Source of the DNA: JBBQYD01 sp942493075
Lineage (GTDB): Bacteria > Verrucomicrobiota > Verrucomicrobiia > Limisphaerales > UBA8199
Direction: 5' to 3'
NCBI GenBank assembly: GCA_942493075.1
Contig: OW818681.1
Location: 3,534,001 to 3,598,000 of the forward strand
Length of the DNA: 64,000 nt
How positions within the stretch are numbered: position 1 is the stretch's first letter; every line of letters begins with the position of its first letter. The position numbers and the translations under genes are program-made. This document shows, one piece after another, positions 43,015 to 50,946 of this stretch. The notes under the pieces are model-generated. The model worked only from the letters and a program-made list of their open reading frames with translations, had not been told where the DNA came from and searched no databases.

Positions 43015-44556
43015 TCAACCGCGCGCCTTTTTGCCTGAGCGTTCCAGCAAGAGGGCCGCTATGAGCCCCTCAGTCGTAAACTCACGAGCCTCTATCTCGG
43101 GCTTCAGTCCTAGTTCAGCAAGAACCTTGGTGGTTTCCGGACCGATCGAGGCAAACCGCAGTCCGGCAAACTTCTCTTTCATCTTCTTCAAATCGAACCG
43201 CGCATTGAAATGTTCCACGGTGGAGCCGCTTGAGAAAAGTATCCAGTCGGCTCCGTGCTCTAAGAGCCGTTTCCCAGCATCGGTGCGGTCCTCGGTTTCA
43301 CCTACGGTGCGATAGCAGCCGATGTCATCCACAATTGCTCCCAACTCCTCCAGCGCCTTGGGCAACTCAGGGTTTGCGACCTCGGCACGGAGCAGGCAGA
43401 TCTTGAGATTCTCAATGCTCTCAAACTCGTCGAGGGCCTTTGCAATGGCAACCGCTCGGAATTCCGCCGGTTCTACATCCACCTGGAGGTGCAGATCCCG
43501 CAAACGTTTGGCGGTGGCGGGACCTACAGCGGCGATCCGCGCCCCACCCAGATCCCTCAGATCTTTAAACTGCCTGAAGAAGTATTCAAAGAAATGATCA
43601 ACTCCCGTGGGACTGGTGAACACGAGCCAGTTATAGGAGTTGAGCTCCAATAACGCATCCACGAGGTCTTCTCTGCGGCTTGGAGGCTCCTGGCGAATGG
43701 CCGGAATTGCCAGCACCTCGGCCCCGAGTTCAGACAGCCGATTGCTCAGACCAGCCGCCTGTTCCCGACTTCGTGTAACGACGATCCGCTGACCAAACAG
43801 CGGCCGTTTCTCGAACCAATTCAATTTCTCCCGCAATTTGACTACTTCCCCAATGATGGTAACGGTCGGCGGCCCAATGCGGCTTTCGGAGACAGCCTTT
43901 TCAATCGTCGCGAGTGTGGCGCTGACCGACTCCTGCTTTCCCGTGGTTCCCCAACGCACCATGGCAATCGGGGTTTCAGACGGCATTCCGTGCCGGATGA
44001 GCGTGCGAGCGATTTCACCAACTCGCTCCGTCCCCATCATCACGACCTTCGTACCTGGCGTGGCAGCAAGCTGCTGCCAGTCTATAGCCTTGGAATCCTG
44101 GCTTGGATCATCGTGCCCGGTAACAAGCGTCAACCGTGAGCAGAAGTCGCGATGTGTTAGTGGCACCCCGGCATAGTTGGGCACCGCGACAAATGATGAA
44201 ACTCCGGGTACAACTTCAAACGGCACACCGGCGTCAGCCAGGAACTCGGCCTCTTCACCGCCACGTCCGAAAACGTAAGGATCACCGCCTTTAAGCCGCA
44301 CAACGGTCTTGCCTTCGCGCACCTTTTTAAGCAGCAACTCATTGAGTTCGCCTTGCGGAATGGAATGTTCGCGGGCGCGTTTTCCTCCGAAAATGATTTC
44401 AGCGTTCTTCGAAGCCAGATGCAACAGTTCCTGGTTAACCAGCGCGTCATAAACCACCACATCAGCCCGTTTGAGCAGATCGGCTCCCCTTAACGTCAGC
44501 AGGCCGGGATCGCCCGGACCAGCACCCACCAAGTAAGCTATTCCTTGTTTTTTCAT
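43015..44556 (-). CDS. Fused uroporphyrinogen-III C-methyltransferase / uroporphyrinogen-III synthase
   Basis: A 513-residue CobA-HemD fusion. The N-terminal SAM methyltransferase (about 1-245) makes precorrin-2 for siroheme and cobalamin and has YLVGAGPGDPGLLTLRGADLL, VVRLKGGDPYVFGRG, VVPGVSSFVAVPNYAGVPLTHR and PTVTIIGEVV. The C-terminal HemD domain (about 260-505) closes hydroxymethylbilane to uroporphyrinogen III and has VVTRSREQAAGLSNRLSELGA, WLVFTSPTGVDHFF and WILFSSGSTVEHF. The start is ATG 44556, overlapping the hemC stop by 4 bp (ATGA), so translation is coupled. The frame extends to 44790 inside hemC, but that part is not protein-like. Confidence 0.94.
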   Translation of the reverse strand: MKKQGIAYLVGAGPGDPGLLTLRGADLLKRADVVVYDALVNQELLHLASKNAEIIFGGKRAREHSIPQGELNELLLKKVREGKTVVRLKGGDPYVFGRGGEEAEFLADAGVPFEVVPGVSSFVAVPNYAGVPLTHRDFCSRLTLVTGHDDPSQDSKAIDWQQLAATPGTKVVMMGTERVGEIARTLIRHGMPSETPIAMVRWGTTGKQESVSATLATIEKAVSESRIGPPTVTIIGEVVKLREKLNWFEKRPLFGQRIVVTRSREQAAGLSNRLSELGAEVLAIPAIRQEPPSRREDLVDALLELNSYNWLVFTSPTGVDHFFEYFFRQFKDLRDLGGARIAAVGPATAKRLRDLHLQVDVEPAEFRAVAIAKALDEFESIENLKICLLRAEVANPELPKALEELGAIVDDIGCYRTVGETEDRTDAGKRLLEHGADWILFSSGSTVEHFNARFDLKKMKEKFAGLRFASIGPETTKVLAELGLKPEIEAREFTTEGLIAALLLERSGKKARG

Positions 44557-45536
44557 TTCAAACGAACCGCCAGATCGTGCCCCAATGCTTCCGGGTTTTC
44601 TGTGTTGCCCTGGCCTTCGGCCCGGCGCACCGGACCGCTTGCGAAGGAAAGTGCGCGCATGCGCAATCCGCCGCCGTCCACCTCTGCGTAAGCAGCCACC
44701 GGGCTCTGGCAGCCGCCGCCCATGCCCGCCAGGAACGATCGTTCTGCGCGAACACACTGCAAAGTCTCCGAATGATTCAGTCGAGCACAAAGCTCATCCA
44801 GGGCCGGATCGTTCTCGCGAATCTCAAGCCCTATGGCACCCTGCCCCACGCACGGGAGCATCTCCTCCAGGCTTAGTATTTTGCCTAGCAATCCAGAAGG
44901 AATGCCCTCCCCTTCAAGCGTGCCGGTTGGAGTCAGTCTGATCTGCAAACGAGTGATTCCAGCCAGAGCCAGGATCGTGGCGTCGATCTCTCCCTGCGTT
45001 GCGAGTTTCTGCATTCGCGTGACCACATTGCCACGGATATCCGGGGTTTTTAAGCCTGGGTTAATGGTCAAAAGCTGGGCCTTCCTGCGCGTGCTGCTGG
45101 TTGCGATTACAGCGTTCTGCGGAAGATCTGAAAGTTCCAGATCTGGACCGAAACGACGCCGGTTGTCTCCGGCCTCAGCAACCCGTGAATCGCGGTAAAT
45201 CAGCACGTCGCGCACATCGGCACGCCTTCCCGTAGCGCCCAGTTTTAGTCCGGGCGGAAGTTCGGTGGGCAGATCTTTTAAGCTATGCACTGCCAGGTCG
45301 GCCTCGCGGGCAAGCAAAGCAACCTCCAGTTCTTTGGTAAACAATCCCTTCGGCAGGCTTTGACCTTCCTGCGCCATGGAAGCAGTCTGGAGTTTGTCCC
45401 CGGTAGTCTTGATGATCTTAAGCTCGAAATGCCAAGCCGGGAACGCCGCCTCGCATTGGGCTTTCACCATATTGGATTGCGCCAATGCCAGCGCACTGCC
45501 TCTGGTTGCTAATCGTATTGTCCGCTGGGTTGCCAT
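44553..45536 (-). CDS. hemC: Hydroxymethylbilane synthase (porphobilinogen deaminase)
   Basis: A 327-residue enzyme that joins four porphobilinogens into hydroxymethylbilane on a dipyrromethane cofactor. The cofactor Cys276 is in MGGGCQSPVAAYAEV. Other signatures are IRLATRGSALALAQSNMV at the N-terminus, VHSLKDLPTELPPGL, TSSTRRKAQLL, IRGNVVTRMQKL and CVGQGAIGLEIRE. The ATG at 45536 gives the usual start; an upstream extension to 45629 would overlap hemA. It lies 5 bp after hemA and is coupled to the following CobA-HemD gene. Confidence 0.95.
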   Translation of the reverse strand: MATQRTIRLATRGSALALAQSNMVKAQCEAAFPAWHFELKIIKTTGDKLQTASMAQEGQSLPKGLFTKELEVALLAREADLAVHSLKDLPTELPPGLKLGATGRRADVRDVLIYRDSRVAEAGDNRRRFGPDLELSDLPQNAVIATSSTRRKAQLLTINPGLKTPDIRGNVVTRMQKLATQGEIDATILALAGITRLQIRLTPTGTLEGEGIPSGLLGKILSLEEMLPCVGQGAIGLEIRENDPALDELCARLNHSETLQCVRAERSFLAGMGGGCQSPVAAYAEVDGGGLRMRALSFASGPVRRAEGQGNTENPEALGHDLAVRLK

Positions 45537-45541
45537 CGCGT

Positions 45542-46588
45542 TTATTGAATAACCGTCTCCCGCCCTGCTCGTTCGTGGCGATTTGGCGTTAGGACAGCGG
45601 AAGCTCTTTCCTCGATGATCCGCTCGCACTTGCCGATCTCGTCACGGCGCTGCTGGAGATAATCATCCGCTATAGCCTGCAAATCGTCGATATTATAGAG
45701 AAATACATTCTCCATCAGGTTCACCTCCGGATCAATATCTCGAGGGACCGCAATGTCTATGAGCAGTAACGGGCTGCCCGATCGGGACTTCATTAACGGC
45801 TCCAATCGGGTGCGATCTAAAACATAATGAGGCGCTGAGGTGCTGCTGATCACGATGTCGATCTTCTGAAACTCGGCAGCCCATTCCGAAAAAGCCACGG
45901 CACGCCCACCAAGTTCCGCAGCGAGCGCAACTGCCTTTTCGTGCGAACGATTGGTTACAACAATACCCTTGGCTCCTCGCGACAGGAGGGCGCGGGCGGT
46001 TTTTTCGCTGGTATCCCCAGCGCCGATCACCATCACGATCTTGTCCTTCAGGGTTTCAAAAATCTTCTCGGCCAGTTCCACCGCGGCTGATCCCACCGAG
46101 ATGCTGCCCCTCTGGATATTAGTTTCAGTCCGGATTTGTTTAGCGACATTGAAGGCGCGCTGGAAAGCCTTGTTCAATCGTCCGCCTGTATGGCCTGCCT
46201 GGAGGGCGAGGTCATAGGCCTTCTTAAGCTGGCCCAGGATTTCGGTTTCGCCCAGAACCAAAGAATCCAGTCCGCTGGCGACCCGGAACAGATGATGCAC
46301 ACTATCCGGCTCGGCATGGGTATATAGCTCAGATTCCAAGGCTCCATTGTACTGGTGAAAAGTAGTTAGAAAATGGCGCAGCCCGGAAAAAGCCTCCTCC
46401 GCAGTCAGCCCCGTTTCGCCGTAGATTTCGACGCGGTTACACGTAGAAAGGATCACTGCTTCCCTCAAGACGCCCGATGTGCGCAGGCGTTCGAGAGCCT
46501 CTGGAATGATCGCTTCAGCAAATGCGAATCGCTCTCGAACACTGACTGGGGACGAACGATGGTTAAGTCCTGCAACAATGATAGCCAT
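45542..46588 (-). CDS. hemA: Glutamyl-tRNA reductase
   Basis: NADPH-dependent reduction of Glu-tRNA(Glu) to glutamate-1-semialdehyde, the first committed step of C5-pathway tetrapyrrole synthesis. Features are the N-terminal VAGLNHRSSPVSVRERFAF, the catalytic Cys in ILSTCNRVEIYGE, LVLGETEILGQLKKAY, GSISVGSAAVELA and the NADPH site VMVIGAGDTSEKTARALL. At 348 residues it is about 70 shorter than E. coli HemA (418). The C-terminal dimerisation helices are cut after EIGKCERIIEERASAV, with a short tail. The gene sits between the CcsA/HemX-like gene and hemC, an order also seen in Bacillus (hemAXCD with X moved). Confidence 0.93.
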   Translation of the reverse strand: MAIIVAGLNHRSSPVSVRERFAFAEAIIPEALERLRTSGVLREAVILSTCNRVEIYGETGLTAEEAFSGLRHFLTTFHQYNGALESELYTHAEPDSVHHLFRVASGLDSLVLGETEILGQLKKAYDLALQAGHTGGRLNKAFQRAFNVAKQIRTETNIQRGSISVGSAAVELAEKIFETLKDKIVMVIGAGDTSEKTARALLSRGAKGIVVTNRSHEKAVALAAELGGRAVAFSEWAAEFQKIDIVISSTSAPHYVLDRTRLEPLMKSRSGSPLLLIDIAVPRDIDPEVNLMENVFLYNIDDLQAIADDYLQQRRDEIGKCERIIEERASAVLTPNRHERAGRETVIQ

Positions 46589-46597
46589 GCAAGCAAA

Positions 46598-47428
46598 TCA
46601 AGGGTTGTGCAGGGGTGACAGCCAGTTACTCCACCAGAAGGTCAACAGAACGAAAGCGAAGCTACCGACTGTTCCCAAGGCAAACCGGCGTCCACGTTGG
46701 GCAAACTTCCAGCGCATGAGGATGAGCCCCAGATATAAAACCCAAACAAGGGCCGACCACGTAATCTTAATATCCCCGCGGTAGTCGTGCGAATTCTTTA
46801 GCCCGAATAGATCATAGGCTCCAATGGCCAATCCGATGGTCAGCAAGCAGAAGCCAGCCACCAGTAGCCGATTCACAACTGCCTCCAGCCGTTGGATCGG
46901 AGGCAGGATAGCAAAAATCGCCTGCAACTTGCGGAATTTGAGATTGTGCTCCTGCGTCAAATACATGGCAGCAGCCGCCGCCCCCAGGCCAAAGGCTCCG
47001 TACGAAAGCGCCATGAGTGCGGCATGGATGCTGGTCCAGGTGCGCATCATATCCGGCTTAATCCCTTGTTTGGGATCCAACCCGGGCATGAGCGCAAAGA
47101 CTCCGATGCAAAACAGAAAGGGGGACGCGAAAGCGCCTAAAAAGCGGAACCGCGACCAAAGCCCAATAACCAGGTAAATGGCCACCAAGGTCCAGAGGAA
47201 AAAGGTGGTGGCCTCGTATAGATTATGCACCGGGCAGTGATTCAGCCGAAATCCACGTAAAACCAGCGCTCCCGAATGCAGTCCGAAGCCCAGAAGCAGC
47301 AACAGATAATTGATCCGGTTATCCTGTCTGAACCCCTTGCGCCAGAGGAAGACAGAATAAACCATGCTAAAGCCGTAAATAACCACGGCTAGCATGAAGC
47401 ATCGGCGATCTGTGAACCAATCCACCAT
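46598..47428 (-). CDS. CcsA/HemX-like cytochrome c assembly membrane protein
   Basis: A 276-residue inner-membrane protein with about eight hydrophobic helices. It belongs to the cytochrome-c-assembly (CcmC/CcsA/HemX) family, carrying heme-handling His residues in FGLHSGALVLRGFRLNHCPVHN and the WTSIHAALMALSYGAFG segment. In the CcsA group the WxWD-type loop binds heme; the full motif is not evident here, which favours a HemX-like protein that modulates HemA. It is the first gene of the operon, 9 bp before hemA. Which of the two roles applies cannot be decided from sequence alone. Confidence 0.78.
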   Translation of the reverse strand: MVDWFTDRRCFMLAVVIYGFSMVYSVFLWRKGFRQDNRINYLLLLLGFGLHSGALVLRGFRLNHCPVHNLYEATTFFLWTLVAIYLVIGLWSRFRFLGAFASPFLFCIGVFALMPGLDPKQGIKPDMMRTWTSIHAALMALSYGAFGLGAAAAAMYLTQEHNLKFRKLQAIFAILPPIQRLEAVVNRLLVAGFCLLTIGLAIGAYDLFGLKNSHDYRGDIKITWSALVWVLYLGLILMRWKFAQRGRRFALGTVGSFAFVLLTFWWSNWLSPLHNP

Positions 47429-47558
47429 GACAGATTAGTCCTCCTCACTCAGTCTGCAAGCGACAATTCTTTTGCATGACCCAACTGAGGGTCGTCGGAT
47501 CTGATTGCGACTGAGCAGGAAGCGAAATGGATGCGCCACTGGAACTCTCAGAAAACGA

Positions 47559-48959
47559 CTACTTGTTCGGCGCCGTCCCGGTGGTTGCTGCTTTTAACGC
47601 AGCCCGAATATACTCTCCAGTTTGCAAAGCAGTCTTGTTGTTGCTCTCCATGTGACCGGCTGATAACCCGCTCACAAAGGCAGTGGAGACGGAGGTTCCC
47701 GTAACCAGATAGGCCCTCCCATTCAAGTAAACCACTGCGGTTCCTGGAGCTCCGACCGCCGGAATGTTGGCTCGATTCGCATAGGACGCGACCTGTCCCT
47801 GGTCCACGGCCGTGACAGCAATGACCTCATTATAGGCGGCAGGATACACTGGGGTTTGGACTGGTTCGTTCCCCTTGGCGGCGAAAAACAGAATCCCCTT
47901 CTTATAGGCCTCTGCGACAAGATCGCGCAGGATCTGGCTGTCTGCTGAACTGCCCAGGCTCAGGTTGATTGGATTAGCCCCTGCGTTGATGGCCTCTGTA
48001 ATGCCCCTGGCAACATCGAAGGTCGAGGTGCTGGAATTGTTCCCATACACATCCACCGGCAGGATTTGAACCGAGGTAGAGCCTTTGGTCGCGCTCTCCA
48101 AGGCCTTGAGGATATTCTCCGCCATCGAAGTCCCATGAGTCGGCTCGTTTGGGTTAAGCTGGGCCTCGCCAGCTAACGAACGAGTCTCCAGCAGGAACTT
48201 ATCGAGGCCACTGCCAAGCGACTGAACGGCAGTATCCACCAATCCGATGATGATCTTCCCTGAACTCGCCGGAGGCTTAAGCGTTAGGTTTGGCAATCCT
48301 CCGCCAGTCAACGCGGACGGGATGGGAGCGTCAGGACGGTCCACTACATAATTGTCCTCAACCGAGGCTACGTCTGAGTTATCCGCCAGCAATTCACGGG
48401 CACTGTCAGCCGCAGCGTCATCCTCGAACTCCAGGCGGTAGGCGTTCAACTCATCAATCCGACCGGTCACCTTGGCACCGACCAATTTGGCGATGTCTTC
48501 TATCTTTGTGCCAGGCTTCAATCGAACGATCAGTTCATTGCCGATCTTCTTGGAGACTTCTGATTTCACCTTCGCCTCTTCAGGTTTGATCAGTTGGGTC
48601 GCGTTCTGTTGAGCAGTTCTGAAGACATAGAGCCTCGGCTGCTTGCCGGAGTTGGGCACCAGGGCGAAATTGAGATCCCCCAGCAACAATCGCAGGGCTT
48701 CCCCAGGCGGGAGAGCTTTGAACTTGGCCGAAACCTGGTGACTTAGGGCATTCGGCTCCAAATACACGTGCCATCCGGTGCTGATAGCGACCCGCTCCAA
48801 AACAGGGAGAAGCTTGGCAGAAGAGTAATCGGCGGAAACCAGGCCGGAATTGGTGTTCCAACTGAGTTCGCCTGCCCAAAGGCACGCAACCGGGCTGACC
48901 ATCCACAGCCAGGCTGTGAGCAGCACCACATAGATCTGTTTAGCCCTTGGTCTCACCAC
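47559..48959 (-). CDS. Exported S8 (subtilisin-like) serine protease with STN-like N-terminal domain
   Basis: A 466-residue protease. A signal peptide (IYVVLLTAWLWMVSPVACLWAG) is followed by an N-terminal domain of about 65 residues (LLPVLERVAISTGWHVYLEP, GEALRLLLGDLNFALVP) that resembles the secretin/TonB short N-terminal (STN) fold. An inhibitor-I9-like propeptide (about 110-210, NELIVRLKPGTKIEDIAKLVGA, ASVEDNYVV) comes next. The S8 domain has the triad Asp242 (IIGLVDTAV), His275 (PTHGTSMAENIL) and Ser423 (TGTSVSTAFVSG), with the oxyanion region INLSLGSSA and FAAKGNEP. The GTG at 48959 gives the cleanest signal peptide; a TTG at 48992 extends the frame. An STN domain ahead of a subtilase is unusual. 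Confidence 0.85.
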   Translation of the reverse strand: MVRPRAKQIYVVLLTAWLWMVSPVACLWAGELSWNTNSGLVSADYSSAKLLPVLERVAISTGWHVYLEPNALSHQVSAKFKALPPGEALRLLLGDLNFALVPNSGKQPRLYVFRTAQQNATQLIKPEEAKVKSEVSKKIGNELIVRLKPGTKIEDIAKLVGAKVTGRIDELNAYRLEFEDDAAADSARELLADNSDVASVEDNYVVDRPDAPIPSALTGGGLPNLTLKPPASSGKIIIGLVDTAVQSLGSGLDKFLLETRSLAGEAQLNPNEPTHGTSMAENILKALESATKGSTSVQILPVDVYGNNSSTSTFDVARGITEAINAGANPINLSLGSSADSQILRDLVAEAYKKGILFFAAKGNEPVQTPVYPAAYNEVIAVTAVDQGQVASYANRANIPAVGAPGTAVVYLNGRAYLVTGTSVSTAFVSGLSAGHMESNNKTALQTGEYIRAALKAATTGTAPNK

Positions 48960-48992
48960 CCCATTTGTACAGCATGCAAAGCAGTGAAGCAA

Positions 48993-49261
48993 GGTCAGCT
49001 AAGGCAATCCCGCAAGGATCGTTGAGAGAAGCCTCCGCTGGTCCCGCCGCTGAAATGCATTTAAAGGCCGCATTGGGGGCCCGTCAGACACCTCACAAAA
49101 AACACCCCATGGCAGAATGGCCCACCGCAGGTAATATGAACATAAGATCGCATGAAAACTCCTTGGCCAGGGGAGTGAAATAATTAACAAGCTTTCAGGG
49201 CAATCCAGCACCACCACTGGTTAGAAACGGCAGGCGGGGTGCCCTTTCAAAAAAGACTGGA
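48993..49261 (+). other. Region without a protein gene, ahead of a plus-strand terminator
   Basis: About 270 bp between the protease gene (minus) and the terminator. Short frames occur but none has protein-like features. It ends at a strong plus-strand terminator, so it may hold a small RNA; no known RNA family was recognised. Confidence 0.35.
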
Positions 49262-49306
49262 CAGAAGAGACAGCACGGATTTCCGCGCTGTCTCTTCTGG
49301 TTTTTT
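49262..49306 (+). terminator. Strong rho-independent terminator
   Basis: A 13-bp perfect stem (49262-49274 with 49287-49299) with a 12-nt loop, followed on the plus strand by G and six T. It sits about 40 bp before the aroK start codon. No plus-strand gene was found upstream. Confidence 0.85.
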
Positions 49307-49342
49307 GCGTGCGAACGCGGATGCAGATGGCACATTGGAGCC

Positions 49343-49882
49343 GTGACCGAGACACGATTTTTTCACAATCTGACATTGATCGGCTTCATGGGATCAGGGA
49401 AGTCCTCCGCAGGGCGTTTGGTCGCCGAGTTGTTGGATTTCTCGTTCTTGGACACGGATCAGGTGATCGAAGAACAGACCGGCAAAACCATCTCGCAACT
49501 TTTTGCGGACCACGGAGAAACTGTGTTTCGCGAGTTAGAGCGGGATGTGGTCGCTGGCTTGGAGCGGATTCGTAGGACCGTTATTTCAACCGGGGGAGGT
49601 TTGCCGGCGTTTGAACCGAACCTCGTGAGCCTGAAAAGGCATTCTCTTGTGGTCTGCCTTTGGGCTTCACCGGAAGTTCTGTATGAGCGGGTTCGCACTC
49701 ATAATCATCGCCCGTTGCTGGAACATCCTGACCCCCTGAAGAGGATTCATGAACTTCTTGCGCTTCGTGAGCCGTTTTATAGGCAAGCCGATGTGTTGGT
49801 GAACACAGAACGGCGCGGCCTTCGCGAAGTAGCCCAGCAGGCGCTGCACCATTTCCATACGGCACAGCTCGCTTCTGCATGA
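49343..49882 (+). CDS. aroK: Shikimate kinase
   Basis: A 179-residue P-loop kinase phosphorylating shikimate in the aromatic amino acid pathway. The Walker A is LIGFMGSGKSSAGRLVA, the shikimate-binding Asp/Arg in FLDTDQVIEEQTGKTI and FRELERDVV, the glycine loop VISTGGGLPAF, and the lid region RTHNHRPLLEHPDP contains Arg residues. The start is GTG 49343 with GGAG 4 bp upstream. Its stop overlaps the queG start by 4 bp (ATGA), so the two are translationally coupled. Confidence 0.94.
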   Translation: MTETRFFHNLTLIGFMGSGKSSAGRLVAELLDFSFLDTDQVIEEQTGKTISQLFADHGETVFRELERDVVAGLERIRRTVISTGGGLPAFEPNLVSLKRHSLVVCLWASPEVLYERVRTHNHRPLLEHPDPLKRIHELLALREPFYRQADVLVNTERRGLREVAQQALHHFHTAQLASA

Positions 49883-50922
49883 AAGATGCAATCCGGCAGA
49901 GAGCGTTGGAACTTGGCTTTAACACCTGCCATTTCACCAACGCCGCTGCTCCGGGTTCGGCACTGCAGTTTGAAGCGTGGCTCCGCTCAGGCATGCACGG
50001 GAAGATGAGCTACCTGGAGAGGAACGCTTCAAAGCGAGTGGATCCTCAGCAGGTATTGCCGGGTGCACGTTCCATCATTGTGCTGACTACGAGTTACCTC
50101 CCATCGGCCACTTCAAATCCAGAAAACGCCGGGACTGTGCCAGTTGGCAAGGTCGCGCGCTATGCTCGCAACCGGGACTATCATGACACATTGGCAGAAC
50201 CTCTGAGCCAACTCGCTGCTTCGATTGACACAATGTCGCCCGGCGCACGGAGCCTCTGGTATGTGGATACCGGGCCGATCCTGGAAAGAGACCTCGCTCA
50301 GCGTGCCGGGGCAGGCTTTATCGGAAAGCACACCAATCTAATCGGCCGTTCACTCGGCAACTGGCTGCTTCTAAGCGAGATCATCACCACTGCCGAAATT
50401 ACTCCCGACCCATCCGAGACGAACCGATGCGGCACCTGCACACGCTGCATCCAGGCATGTCCAACCGGGGCGATCGTTGCTCCGTTTCAATTGGATGCAC
50501 GACTATGCATTTCCTACCTGACTATTGAGTTGAAGGGCTCCGTACCAGTTGAGCTTCGTCCAAAAATCGGCAGCCGGATTTTTGGTTGTGATGATTGTCT
50601 GGAGGCGTGTCCGTGGAACCGGTTCGCTCAGGCGGGTCGGCTTCTCAAGCCCATGCATGAACTGGGCACAATGGAGCTTCTCCCGCTCTTGAGCCTGACT
50701 GATGCCGAGTTCAAAGCACGGTTTGCCGGCACACCGATGCTTCGTTCTAAACGCAAAGGGCTGCTCAGGAACGTCTGCATCGCGCTGGGCAACGTTGGCG
50801 GTAGTGAAGCTCTCCCTGCCCTAGAATCAGCAGCATCTGATCCAGAACCGCTGATAACCGAGCACGCGCTTTGGGCGATCGATCAGATCAAGGTGCGCGG
50901 GGGGCAACCCGCTCGCACCTGA
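49879..50922 (+). CDS. queG: Epoxyqueuosine reductase
   Basis: A 347-residue B12- and [4Fe-4S]-dependent enzyme doing the last step of queuosine synthesis in tRNA wobble positions. Two ferredoxin-like clusters are seen: CGTCTRCIQACPTGAI and CDDCLEACPWNRFA. The N-terminal cobalamin-domain signatures GMHGKMSYLERNASKRVDP and VARYARNRDYHD are present, as is WYVDTGPILERDLAQRAG with its catalytic Asp. The C-terminal HEAT-like part (NVCIALGNVGGSEALPAL) is shorter than in some homologs. It shares its mRNA with aroK; no other queuosine gene is nearby. Confidence 0.94.
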   Translation: MKDAIRQRALELGFNTCHFTNAAAPGSALQFEAWLRSGMHGKMSYLERNASKRVDPQQVLPGARSIIVLTTSYLPSATSNPENAGTVPVGKVARYARNRDYHDTLAEPLSQLAASIDTMSPGARSLWYVDTGPILERDLAQRAGAGFIGKHTNLIGRSLGNWLLLSEIITTAEITPDPSETNRCGTCTRCIQACPTGAIVAPFQLDARLCISYLTIELKGSVPVELRPKIGSRIFGCDDCLEACPWNRFAQAGRLLKPMHELGTMELLPLLSLTDAEFKARFAGTPMLRSKRKGLLRNVCIALGNVGGSEALPALESAASDPEPLITEHALWAIDQIKVRGGQPART

Positions 50923-50946
50923 GTTCTGTGCAGTCAGCCAATTGCC

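Noticed and set aside
44557..44790. An upstream extension of the CobA-HemD frame
   Set aside because: Lies inside hemC and is Arg/Gly-rich without domain features; the ATG at 44556 with the ATGA overlap is the natural start.
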